A stretch of 64,000 nucleotides of DNA. It comes from Planctomycetota bacterium. Lineage in GTDB: Bacteria > Planctomycetota > Brocadiia > SM23-32 > JAKLEA01. The number at the start of each line of letters is the position of its first letter. Position 1 is the stretch's first letter. Shown one piece after another: positions 20,044 to 29,835 of the stretch. A program made the position numbers and the translations under genes. Under the pieces are notes generated by a model, which saw only the letters and a list, made by a program, of their open reading frames with translations, had not been told where the DNA came from and made no database searches. The DNA is taken from contig JAKLEA010000004.1 of the NCBI GenBank assembly GCA_022711755.1, positions 300,304-364,303 of the forward strand. Reading direction: 5' to 3'.

Positions 20044-23000
20044 ATGAGAGATTCCCTTCTTGCAATTGCGTCAGGAATTCTGATCGCGTGCGTCGTCACC
20101 GGATGCGCGACGCGTCGGGAACCGGTCTGGTACCCCCCCTCCGAATCTTCGCCGTTCATTCCCGACTCCGCGCGCTGGGTCGCCGGAAACAGCAAGAGCA
20201 AAACCACATGCTTCCGGGGCGCATGGGACATCAGCCGCTCCGTGAGGAAGGCTGTGCTGGCGGTCGCGCCCAGGCAGACCGTCGCGCTCTATGCGGACGG
20301 AAGGCTTATCTGCGAGGCGTGGGACAGCCACCAGGCAACGCCCTCATGGAATGATCTTACCGGCAGGTTGAAACCGGGGAAGCTGCTCATCTGCGCGAAG
20401 GTTCACTGCGAATGGCGTCCGGAACTGTATGCCCAACTGCGCGTCGAATACGCGGACGGCAGTCATGAAGATTTTGGGACCGGCGAGGGCTGGCAGTGGA
20501 GCGACGATCCGCCGGATGGATGGACGGCCTCGGCGGAAGCGGGCGGCGAATGGAGTCCGGTCAAGGACGTCGGCGGTTACTATCAGGATGGCGAAGCCGT
20601 CTGGGGGCGGGAATTCGCGCTGTTGCCAAAGGACCTTCTGAAGCAGCGCTTCGAACCGCATAACGAAGCGCTTCGCAAATCGTGGGAGAAGGATCGCGAT
20701 GGGCCGTTCCTCATCATGGACGAACCGCCGGATAAGCCGGAGTTTCGGGACCAATTCTCAGGCTTCTGCCGGATTGATGAAGCAACCGGTCAGCTAATTG
20801 ACGGGAAGGGACGGGTCAGGCATCTTTTCTTCACGATCTACGGTCAGCAGGAACGGGGGTTGAACCTTGAGGGATGGGACCTGGAGCAACTGGAGCGCGA
20901 TCTCGACCTGATGGAGAAGGCGGGCGTCAACCTTTACATCAGGATGCTCGGCTGGGCGTCCCTGCTGACGGAGCGCGGAGAGTGGGCGAAACTCAAACAG
21001 CAACCGCCTGGCGCCGAGGACAAACGCTTCGAGCGGGTCGTTGACCTGCTTGATTATTTCGTGAAAAGGGCGTGGGCACACGGGCGATACATCGTCTTCG
21101 AGGGGGATTTCTACTGGTCCGCGCACGGCCTTGTCTCTCCGCCCTACAGGACGCGCTACCACATCTACCCGGCGGTCCTCGAGGCTCAGGCGCTGGCGAC
21201 GCGCAAGATCATGTGTCGTTATTCGAAATGCGCCAACGTCCTCGGAATGATGATCGGCGAGGAGGACATCATTCTCGAACACGACCTGTCCAATCCCCAT
21301 CACCACAAGCTCTTCACGGATTTCCTGAAGCGCAAGTATGGAACGATCGAGAACTTTAAGCGCGAGACCCCGTGGGGGTACGACTACGCCGACCACTCAA
21401 AGTTCCGCAAGGCGAAGTGGACGGCGGAGAGATGGGCGGGGCGTCCTGAAATTGACGTTATAGAACCGCGATATGAGGCGAAGAGGAATCCTTTCGGCGG
21501 CCTTGCGCAATGGGAACAGATTCCGCTGCCGATATGGCCCGGCCTGCTCAGTCCCGGCGATCCGGAGATCACGCTCGGAAGCTGCCAGTCACACAATCAG
21601 TTCACGCCGGAGGATCCACTGTGGATTGATTTCTACGAAATGCGCGAGGACGAGCTGCTGTTCAACATGCTCAGCCGTTGGGCGAAGATCGTGCGGGAGG
21701 GTATGCCGGAACAGCTTCTTTTCTACTCCAACGCGCAGGACTTCACGTCAAGCTGGCATTTCCTTCATCTCTTCAAAAGGGCGGAATTGCCCTTCGACGT
21801 GATCGGTGTCGGCTGCCATGATTCCGATCTGTCGCTGACGGAAATCCCGGCGTGGGCGCGCGTCAGGAAGGCGATCAAGGTCGTCTCATCCTACCGGCCT
21901 TACGCCCTCTCCCCCGGCAGTCCGGCTATGGGGATCGCTTCCGGGGAGGGCGAGGGCGGAAAGAAAGAAGACCCGCAGGACGTCCTGAATTACTACCGGG
22001 GCGCCCTTTTTGACGAGATCGGCGGCGGGGCGGCATGGACGCAGACTTACTCGTGGGATTACATCAGCGGAGCGCATGACGGGAAACGTCCGCATGAGAC
22101 GCCCCTGTTAAAATGGATGTCCGGATTCATGCCCGATGTTCAGGGCGTCGCGTTCCCGCTCAGGCGTCCCGTCCATGTCCTCATTGTCAGAAACGCTAAT
22201 CTGGCGCATTCCAATATGAGCGGGCTGGACTTCGACAATGCGATGGCGGTTGCAGAGGCGTTATCGCAGTTGAACGTCGAGTTCGACATCGTGATGGACC
22301 GCGATCTCGTTTATCGCGCAACTGGCGACGGAGCCAACTGCAAGATTGATCTTGCGCCTTACAGGCTCGTTATCATCCCAAGCGTCGAAATTGACCTGGC
22401 GGAGACGGCGTTCGCGGCGATTGATTCATGGTTGAACGAAAAGCCGGGGCGCTGCGGGCGCGCGCTGGCGATAGGCAGGATCGGCAATCGAACATCGCGG
22501 CTGGAGCCGAAAGATCGCTTCCACCCGACGTTGCAGAAATGGCTTGGCGCATCATCCTATGACGGCAAGGTCAGACTGCGCGGAAAACATCAGGTTGCCA
22601 TCAGGCTGGGAAACGAGGCGATTTCATCAGCGATTGATTTCGGATCCGTTCCGGACACGGGCATTCTGAAAACCGGCGAATCTTTCATGGAAGCGGAGGG
22701 AAACGTCGTCGCATCGCGCTTTGAATACGGACATGGCGTTGTCTACGCGTTCGGTTTCCCGCTCGGTCTGGCGCATGAGCCTCTATGGGGGCTTGCGCCG
22801 CAGCAGGAGGTCGGCAGCGGTCTTGTGCTCTCTTTTGATCGAGTGGCGGAATATGCCCAGGTTGACCTTCCGATCCGCGCGCCGCATAATCTGCGCGTCT
22901 ACGCCTCGCCGGATGGGAAGGCGGTCCTGATGCGCGAGCGCGCCGGGCTGAAGACCGAGGCGCGGGTCTCAATCAGAATTCCGAACGGCATAAGTTATCC

Positions 23001-23088
23001 GGGCGTCAAAACGGTCCGGAACGATGACGGATATACGGAATTCAACGTCAGCCTTCAACCCTGGGATGGAATCTGGTTGAAACAGTAA
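20044..23088 (+). CDS. Large lipoprotein glycoside hydrolase, GH42-like barrel
   Basis: The start is ATG 20044 after GGAGAGCGAG and gives a lipoprotein signal ending V-T-G-C; an ATG at 19966 gives a poor leader. The 1014-residue product opens with a beta-sandwich sugar-binding-like domain (residues about 40-190). A TIM-barrel-like domain follows (D-L-M-E-K-A-G-V-N-L-Y-I-R-M, then I-G-E-E-D-I-I and W-I-D-F-Y-E-M-R-E-D). Next is a Rossmann-like part (V-H-V-L-I-V-R-N-A-N, Y-R-L-V-I-I-P-S-V-E) like the trimerisation domain of GH42 beta-galactosidases. The exact family and substrate are uncertain. The last stop shares a base with the next start (TAATG), so it is coupled to the sialidase-like gene. 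Confidence 0.75.
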   Translation: MRDSLLAIASGILIACVVTGCATRREPVWYPPSESSPFIPDSARWVAGNSKSKTTCFRGAWDISRSVRKAVLAVAPRQTVALYADGRLICEAWDSHQATPSWNDLTGRLKPGKLLICAKVHCEWRPELYAQLRVEYADGSHEDFGTGEGWQWSDDPPDGWTASAEAGGEWSPVKDVGGYYQDGEAVWGREFALLPKDLLKQRFEPHNEALRKSWEKDRDGPFLIMDEPPDKPEFRDQFSGFCRIDEATGQLIDGKGRVRHLFFTIYGQQERGLNLEGWDLEQLERDLDLMEKAGVNLYIRMLGWASLLTERGEWAKLKQQPPGAEDKRFERVVDLLDYFVKRAWAHGRYIVFEGDFYWSAHGLVSPPYRTRYHIYPAVLEAQALATRKIMCRYSKCANVLGMMIGEEDIILEHDLSNPHHHKLFTDFLKRKYGTIENFKRETPWGYDYADHSKFRKAKWTAERWAGRPEIDVIEPRYEAKRNPFGGLAQWEQIPLPIWPGLLSPGDPEITLGSCQSHNQFTPEDPLWIDFYEMREDELLFNMLSRWAKIVREGMPEQLLFYSNAQDFTSSWHFLHLFKRAELPFDVIGVGCHDSDLSLTEIPAWARVRKAIKVVSSYRPYALSPGSPAMGIASGEGEGGKKEDPQDVLNYYRGALFDEIGGGAAWTQTYSWDYISGAHDGKRPHETPLLKWMSGFMPDVQGVAFPLRRPVHVLIVRNANLAHSNMSGLDFDNAMAVAEALSQLNVEFDIVMDRDLVYRATGDGANCKIDLAPYRLVIIPSVEIDLAETAFAAIDSWLNEKPGRCGRALAIGRIGNRTSRLEPKDRFHPTLQKWLGASSYDGKVRLRGKHQVAIRLGNEAISSAIDFGSVPDTGILKTGESFMEAEGNVVASRFEYGHGVVYAFGFPLGLAHEPLWGLAPQQEVGSGLVLSFDRVAEYAQVDLPIRAPHNLRVYASPDGKAVLMRERAGLKTEARVSIRIPNGISYPGVKTVRNDDGYTEFNVSLQPWDGIWLKQ

Positions 23089-24308
23089 TGGCATTCTCAG
23101 TGTCATGGAATTCTCGCGTGACGCACAAAGTAATAACAGTGATAATGATGTTCTTCGCGGCAGGCGCTTTCGTAACTTTGCTTGAGGGACAGGAAATGGC
23201 GAAACGGCAGAAACAACCGGCAGGCTACTCGATACCCCTGATTGACATCTCCGGCCAGAAAGAACGGCAGGTGGTCGTTGACCGCGAGGCGGGGCAGTAC
23301 CTCGGTCACGTCACCACGGTCCTGCTTGAGGACGGGAAGACGATGATCTGCGTCTATCCGAAAGGTCATGGGCGCGGAGCAATCGTCATGAAACGCAGCG
23401 GCGACGGAGGCCTCACATGGTCGGACCGGTTGCCGACGCCGAAGAGTTGGGAGACTTCGCTTGAAGTCCCGACGCTCTTCCGGGTCATCGCCCCGGGCGG
23501 GAAGAAGCGCTTGATCATGTTCTCCGGCCTTTATCCCATCCGCATGGCATTCTCCGAGGACGACGGCGCGACGTGGTCGGAGCTGGCCCCGATAGGCGAC
23601 TTCGGCGGGATCGTTGCGATGAGCGATATCGCCCGCCTGAAGGACGGGCGCTATCTGGCCTTCTTCCATGACGATGGGCGTTTCTTCAGGAAAGACGGCA
23701 AACTGACGAACGTCTTCGACGTCTTCCAGTGCGAATCGGGCGACGGCGGGCTTACGTGGAGCAGCCCGCGCTTGATAGCAAAACACCCGACCGCGCATCT
23801 CTGCGAGGCCGGCTGCGTCCGCTCTCCGGACGGCAGTCAGCTTGCGTTGCTTTTCCGCGAGAACAGCCGCAGGCACAACGGTTTCGTAATCTTCTCGAAC
23901 GACGAGGGACGCGCGTGGTCCAAGCCGGCGGAGATGGCCGGAGCCTTGACGGGCGACCGGCATACGCTCAGATACGGCCCGGACGGACGCATCGTCTGCG
24001 TCTTCCGGGACATGTGCCATGCGAGCCTGACAAAGGGCGACTTCGTCGCGTGGGTCGGCAGGTATGAGGACATTGCGCAGGGACGAGAGGGACAATATCG
24101 CGTGCGCCTTGAGAATAATACCCATGATGCGGATTGCGGGTATCCCGGGCTTGAGGTTCTGCCGGACGGTACCTTCGTGGCGACGACTTACGGCCACTGG
24201 ACGAAGGGCGAAACGCCATACATTCTGAGCGTTCGCTTCAAGCTGGAAGAGATTGACGCCATCGCCGCCCGGAACGCTCCGGCGGGAAAATCGCCGCCAA
24301 AGAAATAG
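23088..24308 (+). CDS. Sialidase-like (BNR/Asp-box) exported protein
   Basis: The 406-residue product has an N-terminal hydrophobic stretch (residues about 13-31) that can act as a signal peptide. Four Asp-boxes are visible (S-G-D-G-G-L-T-W twice, S-E-D-D-G-A-T-W, S-N-D-E-G-R-A-W), as in six-bladed sialidase propellers. An arginine-rich catalytic triad cannot be confirmed by eye, so it could act on another sugar acid or simply bind. It lies in an operon: one-base overlap with the GH42-like gene before it and a 21-base gap to the GH78 gene after it. Confidence 0.87.
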   Translation: MAFSVSWNSRVTHKVITVIMMFFAAGAFVTLLEGQEMAKRQKQPAGYSIPLIDISGQKERQVVVDREAGQYLGHVTTVLLEDGKTMICVYPKGHGRGAIVMKRSGDGGLTWSDRLPTPKSWETSLEVPTLFRVIAPGGKKRLIMFSGLYPIRMAFSEDDGATWSELAPIGDFGGIVAMSDIARLKDGRYLAFFHDDGRFFRKDGKLTNVFDVFQCESGDGGLTWSSPRLIAKHPTAHLCEAGCVRSPDGSQLALLFRENSRRHNGFVIFSNDEGRAWSKPAEMAGALTGDRHTLRYGPDGRIVCVFRDMCHASLTKGDFVAWVGRYEDIAQGREGQYRVRLENNTHDADCGYPGLEVLPDGTFVATTYGHWTKGETPYILSVRFKLEEIDAIAARNAPAGKSPPKK

Positions 24309-24329
24309 AACATCAGTTCGAGGACGGCC

Positions 24330-26999
24330 ATGAGAAACAGATCAGGCATTGTCACCTTGATCCCATCCGTCGTTATTGCGCTCTGTGGTTGCGTTGAAAG
24401 GAATAGCGTGATGGAAGAGAAACCGACGGCGGCTTTATCGCGCGCGCCAGACATGCTTTTGACAAACTGGCGGAGGAATCCTGTGGGAATCGCCGTTGCT
24501 CCGCCCGCCTTTTCATGGAGCGTTAATCTCCCGGGTGACGGAGCAAGGCAGTCCGCCTTCCGAATACTGGTCGGGGAGAGTGAGCAAGGCCTGAAGAGCG
24601 GAACCGGCCTGATCTGGGATTCCGGTAAAGCGGTATCATCGTTATCAAACGGTATTATCTATTCCGGCCCGGAATTATCCCCGGCGCGAAGATATTTCTG
24701 GACGGTATGCGCGTGGGGCGATGGCGACGCGCCGACTGCTTTCGCGGAGCCTGCGGCCTTCGTCACCGCCTTCAAAGATAACATTGCAGCCGATTGGATT
24801 TGGGCTTGCGACGGAGGAAGCGAAAACGAACACGTCCTGTTGCGGAAGGCATTCAAGGCGCCTGACAAACCAGTCGCCAGCGTAATTGCATTCGTCTCTA
24901 CCGACGATTATTACAAACTCTACATCAATGGCGGATTCATCGCTCAAGGCCCCGCCCCTTCATTCCCGAAGGAGCATAACTGCAATGCCCTCGACCTGAC
25001 CGGCGTCTGGCGTTCCGGCGCGGATAACTGCGTCGCAGCGCATGCGTATTACCAGGGACTTGTGAATTGGGCATGGGTGAGCGGCGACGACAGGCGCGGC
25101 TTCATCATGGAAATCCGCGTGACCTACAAAGACGGATCGCGCGATGTTTTCGCGACCAATCCGACCTGGAAGGCGTTGAAGTGCGAGGCATACAAGGGCG
25201 CTGACACACTGGGTTATAAGACATCATTCGTTGAGAACATTGACGCTGATCTTCTGCCTTCAGGCTGGACTGAGTCCGGATTCGATGATTCGGCATGGAA
25301 CGCCGCTGTCGTCATGAACGCGGAGCAATGGCGGTTGCATCCGCAGGAGACTGATGCATTGGTTGTCCGCGAGGAGAAGCCCGTCCGCGTGGTCGGGAAA
25401 GCGGCGGGGCATTACTTCTTCGATTTCGGACGGGAGATCGTCGGAACGCTCCGCGTCGAGTTTGATGCGACGGGCGGCGAGAAGGTCATTGTAAAACTGG
25501 GGGAGGAACTCTCAGGGCCGGAAACCGTCCGGTGGGAAATGCGCTGTAACTGCAAATATCGCGACGAATGGACGCTCCGGAAGGGGAGGCAGAGAATCGA
25601 GCATTACGATTACCGCGCATTCCGCTACGGCGAGATTGTCGGCGCGCCTTGTGTTCTCGGAACGGACTCAATCGTCGCAGTCGTCAGGCATTACCCATTC
25701 GATGAAACGGCATCGGATTTTTCATGCTCGGATGATGAGTTGAACTCGCTATGGGCGCTGGCAAAGTATTCGACGCTTATGGGGACGCAGGAGGTTTATC
25801 TCGACTGCCCGACGCGCGAGAAGGCGCAGTACACGCTGGACACTTACCTCGAAATGAGCGCGGCGCCATATCAATGCGCCGAATGGAATCTCGGATGCCG
25901 CGCCGTCGAGATGTTCCTGCTTTCCTCGGAAAACGGCAAGGTAAGCGTCGTCGCGCCGTCAAGCAAACGCCACTGTTTCACGGAATACCTGATGTACCCG
26001 GTTCTGATGGCCCGGCGTTATTACATGCACACCGGCGACCGGCGATTTCTCGAAAGGAATTTCGGAGAGCTTGCGCGGGTTGAGGCGTTCCTGCGCGAAT
26101 CGTTCATGACGGGCGACGGCGTTCTCTGCGGAACTGACAAAGCGCTTCAGGACCTTGTGGACTGGCCGCGAAACAGGCGCGACGGGCATGAAATCATGCC
26201 GGTCAACATCGTCCCGAACGCGGTCTTCCATCGCCTTGAATCGGACATGGCCGAAATAGCGGCGGCTCTCGGGAAAGACGTTGAATCGCGGGAATTCGCG
26301 GCGCGGGCTGAGAGAATCCGAACGTTTGTGAATGACAGGTTATGGGATGCCACTAATCACCGCTACCTCGACGGAATGGACGAGAATGGCAAGGTTTCCG
26401 GGCATAGTTCTCTTCACGCAAACGTCTTCCCCCTGGCGATGGGCATCGTCCCGCAGGCTCGCGTTGCCGACGCTGTCGCCTTCGTCAAAACGCGCGGCTT
26501 GAATTGCAACATGTTCCTTGCGATGTTCCTCTTTGAGGCGCTTTACGACCACGGCGCGGGGGATTACGCGCACGAGACGCTGAAGGCGCGGACGGAGGAC
26601 ACGCCCATGAACTGGGTCCGCAAGGGCGCGACTACAACGTGGGAGGCATGGGACCTTGAGCAGAAGCAGAACACAAGCCTGTTCCATCCGGCAGGAGCGT
26701 TCACGGCCTATATCATCGCAAGCCGCGTCATGGGGATTCAACCGCTTGAACCGGGTTTCGGCAGGATGCTGATAAGGCCTTCTGTAGGGCCATTGACGCA
26801 TGGCTCAATCAAGGTCACAACCGTCAGAGGGCCGGTCTGCGTCGCGTTCGAGAGGACGCCTGGCGGATATCGCTTCACCGTGGAGATACCGGATAATACG
26901 ACGGCGAGATTCGAGTTCCCAAAGGGGGGGCAGGAGGATTTCGTATTGGATGACATCCGGTCGGGGACTCGCGTGATTGAGATTCCCGGCGCGAAATAA
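24330..26999 (+). CDS. Alpha-L-rhamnosidase-like lipoprotein (GH78), second copy
   Basis: The 889-residue product has a short signal with lipobox A-L-C-G-C. The order is as in GH78: an N-terminal Ig-like domain (P-P-A-F-S-W-S-V), beta-sandwiches (Y-Y-K-L-Y-I-N-G-G), and the helical barrel with V-Y-L-D-C-P-T-R-E-K-A-Q-Y near residue 490. G-A-T-T-T-W-E-A-W-D follows later, then a C-terminal beta domain (I-R-P-S-V-G-P). Compared with the copy at 15408, the acid/base region reads T-R-E-K-A-Q-Y instead of Q-R-D-E-R-L-G-W-T, so the two likely act on different linkages. It is the last gene of the 20044-26999 transcript. Confidence 0.93.
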   Translation: MRNRSGIVTLIPSVVIALCGCVERNSVMEEKPTAALSRAPDMLLTNWRRNPVGIAVAPPAFSWSVNLPGDGARQSAFRILVGESEQGLKSGTGLIWDSGKAVSSLSNGIIYSGPELSPARRYFWTVCAWGDGDAPTAFAEPAAFVTAFKDNIAADWIWACDGGSENEHVLLRKAFKAPDKPVASVIAFVSTDDYYKLYINGGFIAQGPAPSFPKEHNCNALDLTGVWRSGADNCVAAHAYYQGLVNWAWVSGDDRRGFIMEIRVTYKDGSRDVFATNPTWKALKCEAYKGADTLGYKTSFVENIDADLLPSGWTESGFDDSAWNAAVVMNAEQWRLHPQETDALVVREEKPVRVVGKAAGHYFFDFGREIVGTLRVEFDATGGEKVIVKLGEELSGPETVRWEMRCNCKYRDEWTLRKGRQRIEHYDYRAFRYGEIVGAPCVLGTDSIVAVVRHYPFDETASDFSCSDDELNSLWALAKYSTLMGTQEVYLDCPTREKAQYTLDTYLEMSAAPYQCAEWNLGCRAVEMFLLSSENGKVSVVAPSSKRHCFTEYLMYPVLMARRYYMHTGDRRFLERNFGELARVEAFLRESFMTGDGVLCGTDKALQDLVDWPRNRRDGHEIMPVNIVPNAVFHRLESDMAEIAAALGKDVESREFAARAERIRTFVNDRLWDATNHRYLDGMDENGKVSGHSSLHANVFPLAMGIVPQARVADAVAFVKTRGLNCNMFLAMFLFEALYDHGAGDYAHETLKARTEDTPMNWVRKGATTTWEAWDLEQKQNTSLFHPAGAFTAYIIASRVMGIQPLEPGFGRMLIRPSVGPLTHGSIKVTTVRGPVCVAFERTPGGYRFTVEIPDNTTARFEFPKGGQEDFVLDDIRSGTRVIEIPGAK

Positions 27000-27021
27000 A
27001 AATCTATCAGGCTGAAAACCG

Positions 27022-27076
27022 CGAAGACACAAAGAACAAACACTTAAATTTGGCGGATATATTCTTCATGTCTTCG
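27022..27076. repeat. Inverted repeat between convergent genes
   Basis: CGAAGACA at 27022-27029 pairs with TGTCTTCG at 27069-27076, and AAAGAA next to the first arm can pair with TTCTT next to the second. It lies between the GH78 stop (26999) and the aminotransferase stop (27105). It may be a weak bidirectional terminator; there is no U-tract. Confidence 0.4.
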
Positions 27077-27104
27077 TGTTGAATAAAACCTGGTTTCGTC
27101 AGGG

Positions 27105-28382
27105 CTAACTCCCAAACTTCTCCTTGACCGCCTTGAACGCATCGTCGGCGTGGCCGAGCGTCTGCCTGATGTCCGCCTCCTCGTGCGCGGCGCACATGAA
27201 CCAGTTGTGATGGGGATGTAGGAATGATCCCCGCTTGACAACCTCCGCGCAGAAGAACTGCATCCGGAACAGGTCCGTCTCGTTCGCAAACCGCATGTAT
27301 GGAATCGCCGGCGGGCCGGTGATTATCACCTCAAGCCCGTGTGACCGGGCGGCGTCCTTCAGCCCGTCCCCCAGCATCTTGCCCATCCTGTTCATCTTCT
27401 CCACGACCCCGCCGTCGCGCATCTCCTTCAGGCACGCCAGCGACGCCGCCATCGCCACGGCGGCAAACCAGTACGACCCCGTGTGGAAAACCTTGCTCGC
27501 CGCGATCCGGAACTCCTCCCGCCCTGCGCATGCGGAAATCGGATAGCAGTTGCCCATCGCCTTGCCGAAGCAGATCAGGTCCGCCTTGAATCCGAAATGC
27601 GCGTCCGACCCCCGCTGGTTCAGGCGGAACCCGGAGCGCACGTCGTCAACCATCAGCACGATGCCCTCCTTGTCGCACGTCTCGCGGATGCCCTTCCAGT
27701 AACCCTCCGAGGGCATTACCTGATCAATGAAGGTCGGGTGATGGTACGGCGTCGCCATGAATCCGGCAATCTGCCCCTTGTTCTCCGCGACGACCTTGCG
27801 GAAGGCGTCCAGGTCGTTCCACGGGATGCGGATGATGTTCGTGTGGTCCTCCGGGACGATGCCGGCGTGGCACGGCCCGGTGCACCATGCGGCCACGCCG
27901 TGGTAATGCCCCTGGCAGAGGACGATCTTCTTCCTGCCGGTGTGGGCGCGGGCAACCTTCGTGGCGTAGCTCGTCGCGTCATTGCCGTTCTTGACCAGCA
28001 AAACCCAGTCCGCGCTGCTGACCATGTCAACCATGTATTCCGCCAGCTCGACCATGACCGGCCCGGGGTGGTTCGTGCAGTCGGCAAGAGCCGCCTGCTT
28101 CATGGCCGCCTCGTCCACCTTCGGATGATGATAGCCCAGCACCATCGGCCCGAAGGCGCACATGTAATCAATGTATTCGTTGCCGTCCACGTCCCAGTAA
28201 TGGCAGCCCTTTGCGCGGTCGGTGTAATACGGAAACACGCCGGGTATGCTCATCAGCGGCGCGATGTGGCCGTAGATGCCGCCGGGTATGACCTTGCTTG
28301 CCCGCTCGAAGAGGGCGAGCTGCTTCGGAATTCTGCATGTCTCCTGCGCCTGGGTGATTTTTTCCTGTTCCGCGGTTTTCAT
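27105..28382 (-). CDS. Class III PLP aminotransferase, glutamate-1-semialdehyde-aminomutase-like
   Basis: The 425-residue product has the fold-type I class III layout: Y-W-D-V-D-G-N-E-Y-I-D-Y, K-N-G-N-D-A-T-S-Y-A (cofactor phosphate loop), H-Y-H-G, the PLP-binding Asp in L-M-V-D-D-V-R-S-G-F-R, and the Schiff-base Lys in C-F-G-K-A-M-G-N. It looks closest to glutamate-1-semialdehyde 2,1-aminomutase-like proteins but is not obviously hemL, since the usual E-V-M-T-G-F-R is replaced by D-V-R-S-G-F-R. The substrate is unknown. It lies 15 bases downstream of an SCP2-like gene with GGGAG before its ATG, so the two form an operon; the partner suggests a lipid-like or hydrophobic substrate. Confidence 0.9.
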   Translation of the reverse strand: MKTAEQEKITQAQETCRIPKQLALFERASKVIPGGIYGHIAPLMSIPGVFPYYTDRAKGCHYWDVDGNEYIDYMCAFGPMVLGYHHPKVDEAAMKQAALADCTNHPGPVMVELAEYMVDMVSSADWVLLVKNGNDATSYATKVARAHTGRKKIVLCQGHYHGVAAWCTGPCHAGIVPEDHTNIIRIPWNDLDAFRKVVAENKGQIAGFMATPYHHPTFIDQVMPSEGYWKGIRETCDKEGIVLMVDDVRSGFRLNQRGSDAHFGFKADLICFGKAMGNCYPISACAGREEFRIAASKVFHTGSYWFAAVAMAASLACLKEMRDGGVVEKMNRMGKMLGDGLKDAARSHGLEVIITGPPAIPYMRFANETDLFRMQFFCAEVVKRGSFLHPHHNWFMCAAHEEADIRQTLGHADDAFKAVKEKFGS

Positions 28383-28397
28383 AGTCTGTCTCCCGGA

Positions 28398-29177
28398 TCA
28401 CTTCGGGTTGAGGTAAATGTCCAGTCTGTCCATGAGCAGGCTGATCGGGTCCAGCAGGGCGATCGAGCCTTTCAGTCTGACCTCGCCGAGTCCGACGGCG
28501 GCGAAGAAGTCAACCTTGTTCTGGAGCATCCTCCACGCCGTATCCATGTCCCGCAACTCAAGTATGGCATTGGGCCTGGCGGCGGAGCCTTTGGCGGGAT
28601 TGAACTTTCCGGCGCGGTGCTCGATGTGCGTCGTCGGGCCGCCAGGAACGCGGATTTCAAGCGTTCCCTCCGGCATGTGCGCCACGACAGGCCGCGCCTC
28701 CCGATCGTTCTCCCCCACGTACTTCAGCCCGCAGGTCAGGACCGTGAGAGTCAACTCGACGACGAATGCGAACTGCTCCGGGTCCTTTAGCATCTCCGCC
28801 GACGGGCGCAGGTAGTAATCAAGCCGCGCCAGCAGGCCGTCAAGCTTCTTGAGCTTCGATGCGTGGAAGACGGCGTTGACGCTGGGGCGGGGCTGCTGCT
28901 TGCTCTTTCCCTGGAAGACGGCGTTGAGCGTCGGCGCGTCCGGGAAGGTGAGCGTGACCTTCGCGCCGCCGTAGTCCCCCGGCTGCGCGGTCAACTTTCC
29001 GTCTTTGAAGATCAGGGCTGTGGCCGGGTCGCCGCCCGGCAGTTGGAACTGCGTGACCATGTTCCAGCCCCTGATGATATCCTGCGCGGCCTTGTCCCGC
29101 GCCGCCACCTCGGCAATGCGCGGCAATACCGCGCCGAGATGAAGCCTGGCCCGGACCATATCGGTTGAGTTCTGCAT
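28398..29177 (-). CDS. SCP2-like (sterol-carrier-type) domain protein
   Basis: The 259-residue product has the weak pattern of an SCP2 lipid-binding fold: Q-F-Q-L-P-G-G-D, A-L-I-F-K-D-G-K-L-T, V-T-L-T-F-P-D-A-P-T-L-N-A-V-F-Q-G, and a later L-N-P-K end. Two related halves may be present, since I-I-F/L-I-F-K-D-G-K in the first half and L-E-I-R-V-P-G-G in the second precede similar A-x-L-x-L-R-D segments. No signal peptide or catalytic motif is seen. It is first of two genes with the aminotransferase. Function unknown; a carrier or scaffold role is only inferred. Confidence 0.7.
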   Translation of the reverse strand: MQNSTDMVRARLHLGAVLPRIAEVAARDKAAQDIIRGWNMVTQFQLPGGDPATALIFKDGKLTAQPGDYGGAKVTLTFPDAPTLNAVFQGKSKQQPRPSVNAVFHASKLKKLDGLLARLDYYLRPSAEMLKDPEQFAFVVELTLTVLTCGLKYVGENDREARPVVAHMPEGTLEIRVPGGPTTHIEHRAGKFNPAKGSAARPNAILELRDMDTAWRMLQNKVDFFAAVGLGEVRLKGSIALLDPISLLMDRLDIYLNPK

Positions 29178-29835
29178 CGCTTCTACCCGCGTCGAATCCC
29201 GCAGGCGGCGGGCGCGTCACGCGCCGTTTGTCCCGCCGGGATTGTCCGCTGAAAGCACAACCTGTCTGGCAGTGAACGCGCCCCAGCGCATTAATGATAC
29301 ACCGTCCGCGCCTGCTGTAAAGCGTATGTTGGCCGTCGAATAATATATCCGGTAAACGCGCGAGGCAATTTCGGCAGGACGCTTTCAGTATCCGTCTATT
29401 GTCAAAGTCCCTGTCCCTTTTCTCAATTCCTCTCTCATCAGACGTTGCGTGTCCGCAAAGCGAACGAGCGCTCCAAGGTTGCACACCTTTCCGATAACCT
29501 TTGTGCTTCTGGTTCTTGTGGTTTTCCACTTGACATCGCCCCGGCGTGCGTGGGAATAATATATACATGTAACCGGGCCATTCCGGTTGGGGCCGGGCGG
29601 CGAAGGACAAATTGACCGGGAGAGGCCGAGATGGACGCGACGGGATCGTCGGGACGGAAGGTTGTCGGCGGGATTCTCAATTTCATGGCTCCTTCCCTTT
29701 CCAACATTTCAGGGGTGGGGGGGGGGTAGGGCGCGCGAAACCGCAAGGTTTTGCGCGCGCGGTTCCTGATCCCGCATTGTCTACCGGCGTCTCAGGGGTA
29801 GGGCGGGTCGTCAGCAGCGCGCAAGGCGCGATGCG
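29178..29835. other. Gene-poor region of 658 bases with repeats
   Basis: No convincing gene is seen on either strand; open frames here lack ribosome sites and family features. The right half holds a run of ten G (29717-29726), the hairpin at 29726-29762 and a second G-T-A-G-G-G-C-G stretch near 29795, all just upstream of the lipoprotein gene at 29836. Confidence 0.6.
29726..29762 (+). repeat. Hairpin element, possible divergent member of the 51-nt repeat family
   Basis: The sequence begins GTAGGGCGCGCGAAACC, has loop GCAA and ends GGTTTTGCGCGCGCGG, giving a 12-bp stem. It shares the ends GTAGGG and CGCGG and the stem pattern with the copies at 55939 and 60710 (read on their minus strand), but its core is shorter. 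Confidence 0.5.
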
